Origin: Chryseobacterium populi
GTDB taxonomy: Bacteria; Bacteroidota; Bacteroidia; Flavobacteriales; Weeksellaceae
Length of the DNA: 64,000 nt
Assembly: GCF_000282115.1 (NCBI RefSeq)
Contig: NZ_AKJY01000050.1
Span: 23,784 to 87,783, forward strand
Direction of reading: 5' to 3'
Below are positions 61,773 to 64,000 of this stretch, piece after piece. Below the pieces are notes generated by a model. It was given only the letters and a program-made list of their open reading frames with translations, had not been told where the DNA came from and searched no databases. The translations under genes and the position numbers were made by a program. Positions within the stretch are counted from its first letter, which is position 1. The number at the start of each line of letters is the position of its first letter.

Positions 61773-62189
61773 ATGAATAAATATTTTTTCCCAATCCTGT
61801 TTCTGTTTTGTGGCATTACAGTTTCAGCCCAGAAAGATTCAACTATTGTTCCGGGTCTGAAACCGTTGACAGATGTAACATCTGCACCGAGTAAAATTGC
61901 TGAATTTCCTGGCGGACATCAGGCGTTCGTAAGGAAAATTTTAGACAATTTTCATACGCCCCCATTGGTAAAAGCTGATATTGTGAAAGCAAAAGCCGTC
62001 GCTACTTTTATTGTTGATACAGAAGGAAATATGACAGACATCAAAATAGAATCCTATCAGCATCAGATGGTAAGAGATGAATTTCTGAAGGCATTGAAAA
62101 TGATTAAAACAAAATGGATTCCTGCTGAGCAAAATGGTCAAAAGGTGAAAAGCCTTATGAGGCAGCCTCTGATCTTTAATCTGCAATAA
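61773..62189 (+). CDS. Secreted TonB C-terminal-like protein
   Basis: The 138-residue protein has a signal peptide (F-C-G-I-T-V-S-A-Q, about 1-20), a short linker and a TonB C-terminal-like fold (about 45-138): E-F-P-G-G-H-Q-A-F, A-V-A-T-F-I-V-D-T-E-G-N-M-T-D, then W-I-P-A-E-Q-N-G-Q-K-V-K. It lacks the membrane anchor and Pro-rich spacer of true TonB, so it should be periplasmic or secreted. I chose the ATG at 61773, just before the signal. It overlaps the next gene tail-to-tail by 14 bp. Confidence 0.82.
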   Translation: MNKYFFPILFLFCGITVSAQKDSTIVPGLKPLTDVTSAPSKIAEFPGGHQAFVRKILDNFHTPPLVKADIVKAKAVATFIVDTEGNMTDIKIESYQHQMVRDEFLKALKMIKTKWIPAEQNGQKVKSLMRQPLIFNLQ

Positions 62190-62571
62190 TTTCTTTTTTT
62201 GAATCATTAAGCTTTACCCAAAGATAAAGCAGTAAACATCCTGCAGCATAACACAGAATATCGATCCAGGAAAAAGAGTTTCCTATGATAATATACATCA
62301 GGCTTCCTTTCCGGAAGCCTGATTTTTCCGCAATATTAAAATACTGGGCAAATTCTATCAGGCAGGAAAAAAGCAGTATTCCCAAAATAAGTTTTTGATT
62401 ATTAACAATTAAAAAGCTTTTAACGAAAGTATAAAGAAGGATAACAATGATAACATCACCAAGATAAGCTCTTACAAAGAATACATCTTTCAGTTTTGTT
62501 GCGATTAAGACTTCAGTGAAGAAGATGATTACGGTTAGAAAAAAGCAGGGTAGGTTAAATTTTAATTTCAT
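62176..62571 (-). CDS. DUF2809 membrane protein
   Basis: The 131-residue protein has four hydrophobic segments (about 9-27, 35-55, 61-75 and 98-118) and the motif V-R-A-Y-L-G-D-V-I-I-V near 33-43, with a later S-W-I-D-I-L-C-Y-A-A-G near 101-111; both are typical of the DUF2809 family. No function is known. It converges with the TonB-like gene and overlaps it by 14 bp. Confidence 0.86.
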   Translation of the reverse strand: MKLKFNLPCFFLTVIIFFTEVLIATKLKDVFFVRAYLGDVIIVILLYTFVKSFLIVNNQKLILGILLFSCLIEFAQYFNIAEKSGFRKGSLMYIIIGNSFSWIDILCYAAGCLLLYLWVKLNDSKKEIIAD

Positions 62572-62618
62572 TTGTTTTTCATGTTTTGGCTAAAGCCATT
62601 TTGCTTTCGAATATTAAA

Positions 62619-62644
62619 GCGGGCTAAAGTCCACTCCTATTGAT
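62619..62644. repeat. Dispersed 26-bp repeat, copy B
   Basis: It matches the copy at 53535-53560 in 23 of 26 bases (GCGGGCTAAAGTCCACTCCT and the next six). Here the stem is weaker. It lies in the gap between the DUF2809 gene and the redoxin gene. Confidence 0.72.
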
Positions 62645-62664
62645 AATAAACTTACTCCATGGAT

Positions 62665-62692
62665 AAAAAAAACGGTATTCAAAAGAACACCG
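62665..62692 (-). terminator. Terminator of the thioredoxin-fold gene pair
   Basis: Stem 62673-62680 (CGGTATTC) / 62685-62692 (GAACACCG), one G-U in minus-strand RNA, with an A-run on the left that becomes a U tract. It follows the stop of the redoxin gene by 24 nt. Confidence 0.8.
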
Positions 62693-62715
62693 ATTCATAA
62701 TTATTTACAAATATA

Positions 62716-63369
62716 TTATTTCTTTACTTTGACCGTACATCCGATGGCTACTGTTTTTGTCATTTTTATAGGCTCTCCTTTTATTAAAGCGTTTACGGCG
62801 TCCTGTGCATAATACTCTGAAACATCGTTCGGGTTTTCATAATTGTTGTCGATAGCCCCAATATATTTCACAATATTTTTACCGTTTTCTTTCTGTAAAA
62901 CAAATACATGCGGCGTTTTTGTCGCTCCATACTGAGGATAAATCTTTTGTCCATCATCTACCAGATACGGAAATGTAAAGCCTTTCTGCTTGGCTCTGTC
63001 GATCATTTGTTTGTATCCGTCTTCAGGCTGTGCGGCCGGGTCATTCGGATTGATGGCAATGACAGGATATCCCTGATCTTTATATTTCTTATCCAGCTCA
63101 ATGATTCTATCTTCATATTTTTTAGCGTACGGACAATGGTTGCAGGTGAAGATCACAATAAATCCTTTAGCGCTTTTATAATCACTTAGGGAAACCATTT
63201 TCCCATCAACATTCTTTAATTTAAAATCTGTGGCTTCATCTCCTACTTCATAACCTTTGGAAGAGGAAATGTTTTGTTTCTGTCCGTCTTTATCATGACT
63301 GCCCGACGTGAAGCTTAGTGCTCCCAACCCCACGATAAAAGCTGTTATTAAAATTTTAAAGTTTTTCAT
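62716..63369 (-). CDS. Secreted thioredoxin-fold protein (AhpC/TSA-redoxin type)
   Basis: The 217-residue protein has a signal peptide (L-G-A-L-S-F-T-S-G, about 1-23) and a redoxin domain: V-G-D-E-A-T-D-F-K-L near 42-51, the active-site C-N-H-C-P-Y-A-K-K near 76-84, then A-I-N-P-N-D near 104-109 and T-P-H-V-F-V-L near 152-158. The C-x-x-C-P shape fits a thiol-disulfide enzyme in the periplasm. It starts 14 nt after the TlpA-like gene stop, so the two form a pair. Confidence 0.9.
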   Translation of the reverse strand: MKNFKILITAFIVGLGALSFTSGSHDKDGQKQNISSSKGYEVGDEATDFKLKNVDGKMVSLSDYKSAKGFIVIFTCNHCPYAKKYEDRIIELDKKYKDQGYPVIAINPNDPAAQPEDGYKQMIDRAKQKGFTFPYLVDDGQKIYPQYGATKTPHVFVLQKENGKNIVKYIGAIDNNYENPNDVSEYYAQDAVNALIKGEPIKMTKTVAIGCTVKVKK

Positions 63370-63383
63370 ATTATTTTTGATTA

Positions 63384-63866
63384 TTACAGGTTTTTACTGA
63401 TTGTGTTTTCCAATTCTTGTTTGCTCATTTCGCCATCATTAAAATGCACTTTTGCCCCGTTCTTATAGAAAATCGTTACCGGAATATTTCCATCCCAGTC
63501 TTTTTCAAACTTCGGGATCCAGGTATTCATTCTTTTGATGTCATCCAATAAAATAACTTCGGCGGTAAGGTTTTTATTTTTGATAAATTTAAGCACTCTT
63601 TCTTTATCAACCATCCTATCGAGTGAAACCAGAATCATTTTAAATCTTGGATTTCCTGCATATTGGTTATTCACTTCCATAAAATGAGGGAGTTCTTTTA
63701 CACACGGAGCACAGGTAGTTGCCCAGAAATTCACTACAAGAAGCTTGTCACTTTCCTGTTGAATACGTTTTTCCAGCTCTTCATATTTTATCGGAGAAAC
63801 CGTTGTCTGCCCTTTGAAAGCAGTAAACCCGATTATCAGGAATAAAATAATAATTAAATTCTTCAT
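63384..63866 (-). CDS. TlpA-family thiol-disulfide reductase
   Basis: The 160-residue protein has a signal peptide (I-I-G-F-T-A-F-K-G-Q, about 1-19) and a thioredoxin fold with V-V-N-F-W-A-T-T-C-A-P-C-V near 44-56 (C-A-P-C active site) and P-V-T-I-F-Y-K-N-G near 128-136 (cis-Pro). It should be a periplasmic TlpA/ResA-like reductase. It is upstream of the redoxin gene. Confidence 0.92.
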   Translation of the reverse strand: MKNLIIILFLIIGFTAFKGQTTVSPIKYEELEKRIQQESDKLLVVNFWATTCAPCVKELPHFMEVNNQYAGNPRFKMILVSLDRMVDKERVLKFIKNKNLTAEVILLDDIKRMNTWIPKFEKDWDGNIPVTIFYKNGAKVHFNDGEMSKQELENTISKNL

Positions 63867-64000
63867 GCTTAAAATTAAGAAATGCTTTTCTTTCCAGTGA
63901 GTATCAATATGTTAAACTTTGTTAAGGATTTTAAATTTTACTATTTTTTTTCACATTCATTTGAAATAAAATGTAAATTAGCTTAGACTAAATCAAAAAT

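Noticed and set aside
1..64000. CRISPR, phage, insertion sequence or tRNA/rRNA genes
   Set aside because: I saw no regular spaced repeats, no transposase or integrase, and no tRNA- or rRNA-like sequence while reading.

Overview
The window looks like chromosomal DNA of a Chryseobacterium-like member of the Flavobacteriia (Bacteroidota). The signs are AT-rich sequence, Bacteroidota -7 boxes (TAnnTTTG) before many genes, several secreted proteins with type IX secretion (T9SS) C-terminal sorting domains, a TonB-dependent receptor, an S46 dipeptidyl-peptidase, LytTR regulators and an EndoH-like glycosidase. I see no rRNA, tRNA, CRISPR, phage or insertion sequence.

Layout. 1-11.3 kb: a YkgJ-type protein cut by the window edge, a KirBac-like K+ channel, a truncated haemoglobin, a Ca2+/H+ exchanger, a three-gene operon of unknown envelope proteins (3311-7287), and an hflX / unknown / Na+:H+ antiporter / alkD operon. 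11.4-15.8 kb: a LytTR response regulator with Glu in place of the phospho-acceptor Asp, then an operon of a T9SS cargo, a long Gly/Asn/Thr-rich repeat protein and a small secreted protein. 15.8-29.7 kb: META lipoprotein, S46 peptidase, a Crp-family regulator, a stand-alone adenylation-thiolation-reductase enzyme, ComM/YifB, a T9SS protein, an ECF sigma factor with a membrane-spanning anti-sigma/beta-barrel-like partner, and a small lipoprotein.

29.9-44.0 kb is the centrepiece: a large minus-strand assimilatory sulfate operon. In transcription order it holds an Rrf2 regulator, then (after a promoter with a dyad) cysH, cysD, cysN, cysE, cysK, SUMT, cysJ, cysI, a TonB-dependent receptor, and a fusion of a siroheme-synthase NAD domain to a TauE/SafE (TSUP) transporter. 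CysH has the Cys pairs of [4Fe-4S] APS/PAPS reductases and no APS kinase is seen, so the adenylyl-sulfate route is likely. In the 133-nt gap between cysI and the receptor is a tiny ORF ending in M-R-M-C-M-C-C-L-P-S-G-F-T. It was not in the supplied gene list. Its Cys-Cys-Leu codons can pair with the receptor's start codon. I propose a cysteine-sensing leader peptide controlling the two transport genes; this is the strongest candidate here for a previously undescribed system.

44-64 kb: an EndoH-like GH18 lipoprotein with a ricin-type lectin domain, beside a LytS/LytTR two-component pair; a large T9SS protein; a small HExxH protein followed by csaA, a 3'-5' exonuclease and a MIP18/SufT-like factor; a rhodanese, HMG-CoA lyase, peptidase T, ThiL, a thioesterase, an HI0933-type flavoprotein, an alpha/beta hydrolase with an N-terminal beta domain, small envelope proteins, and two thioredoxin-fold proteins. 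Two copies of a 26-bp intergenic repeat (53.5 and 62.6 kb) and a heptanucleotide tandem array (41.7 kb) are also present.

All family names come from reading the sequence and from memory of the families. No database search was run.
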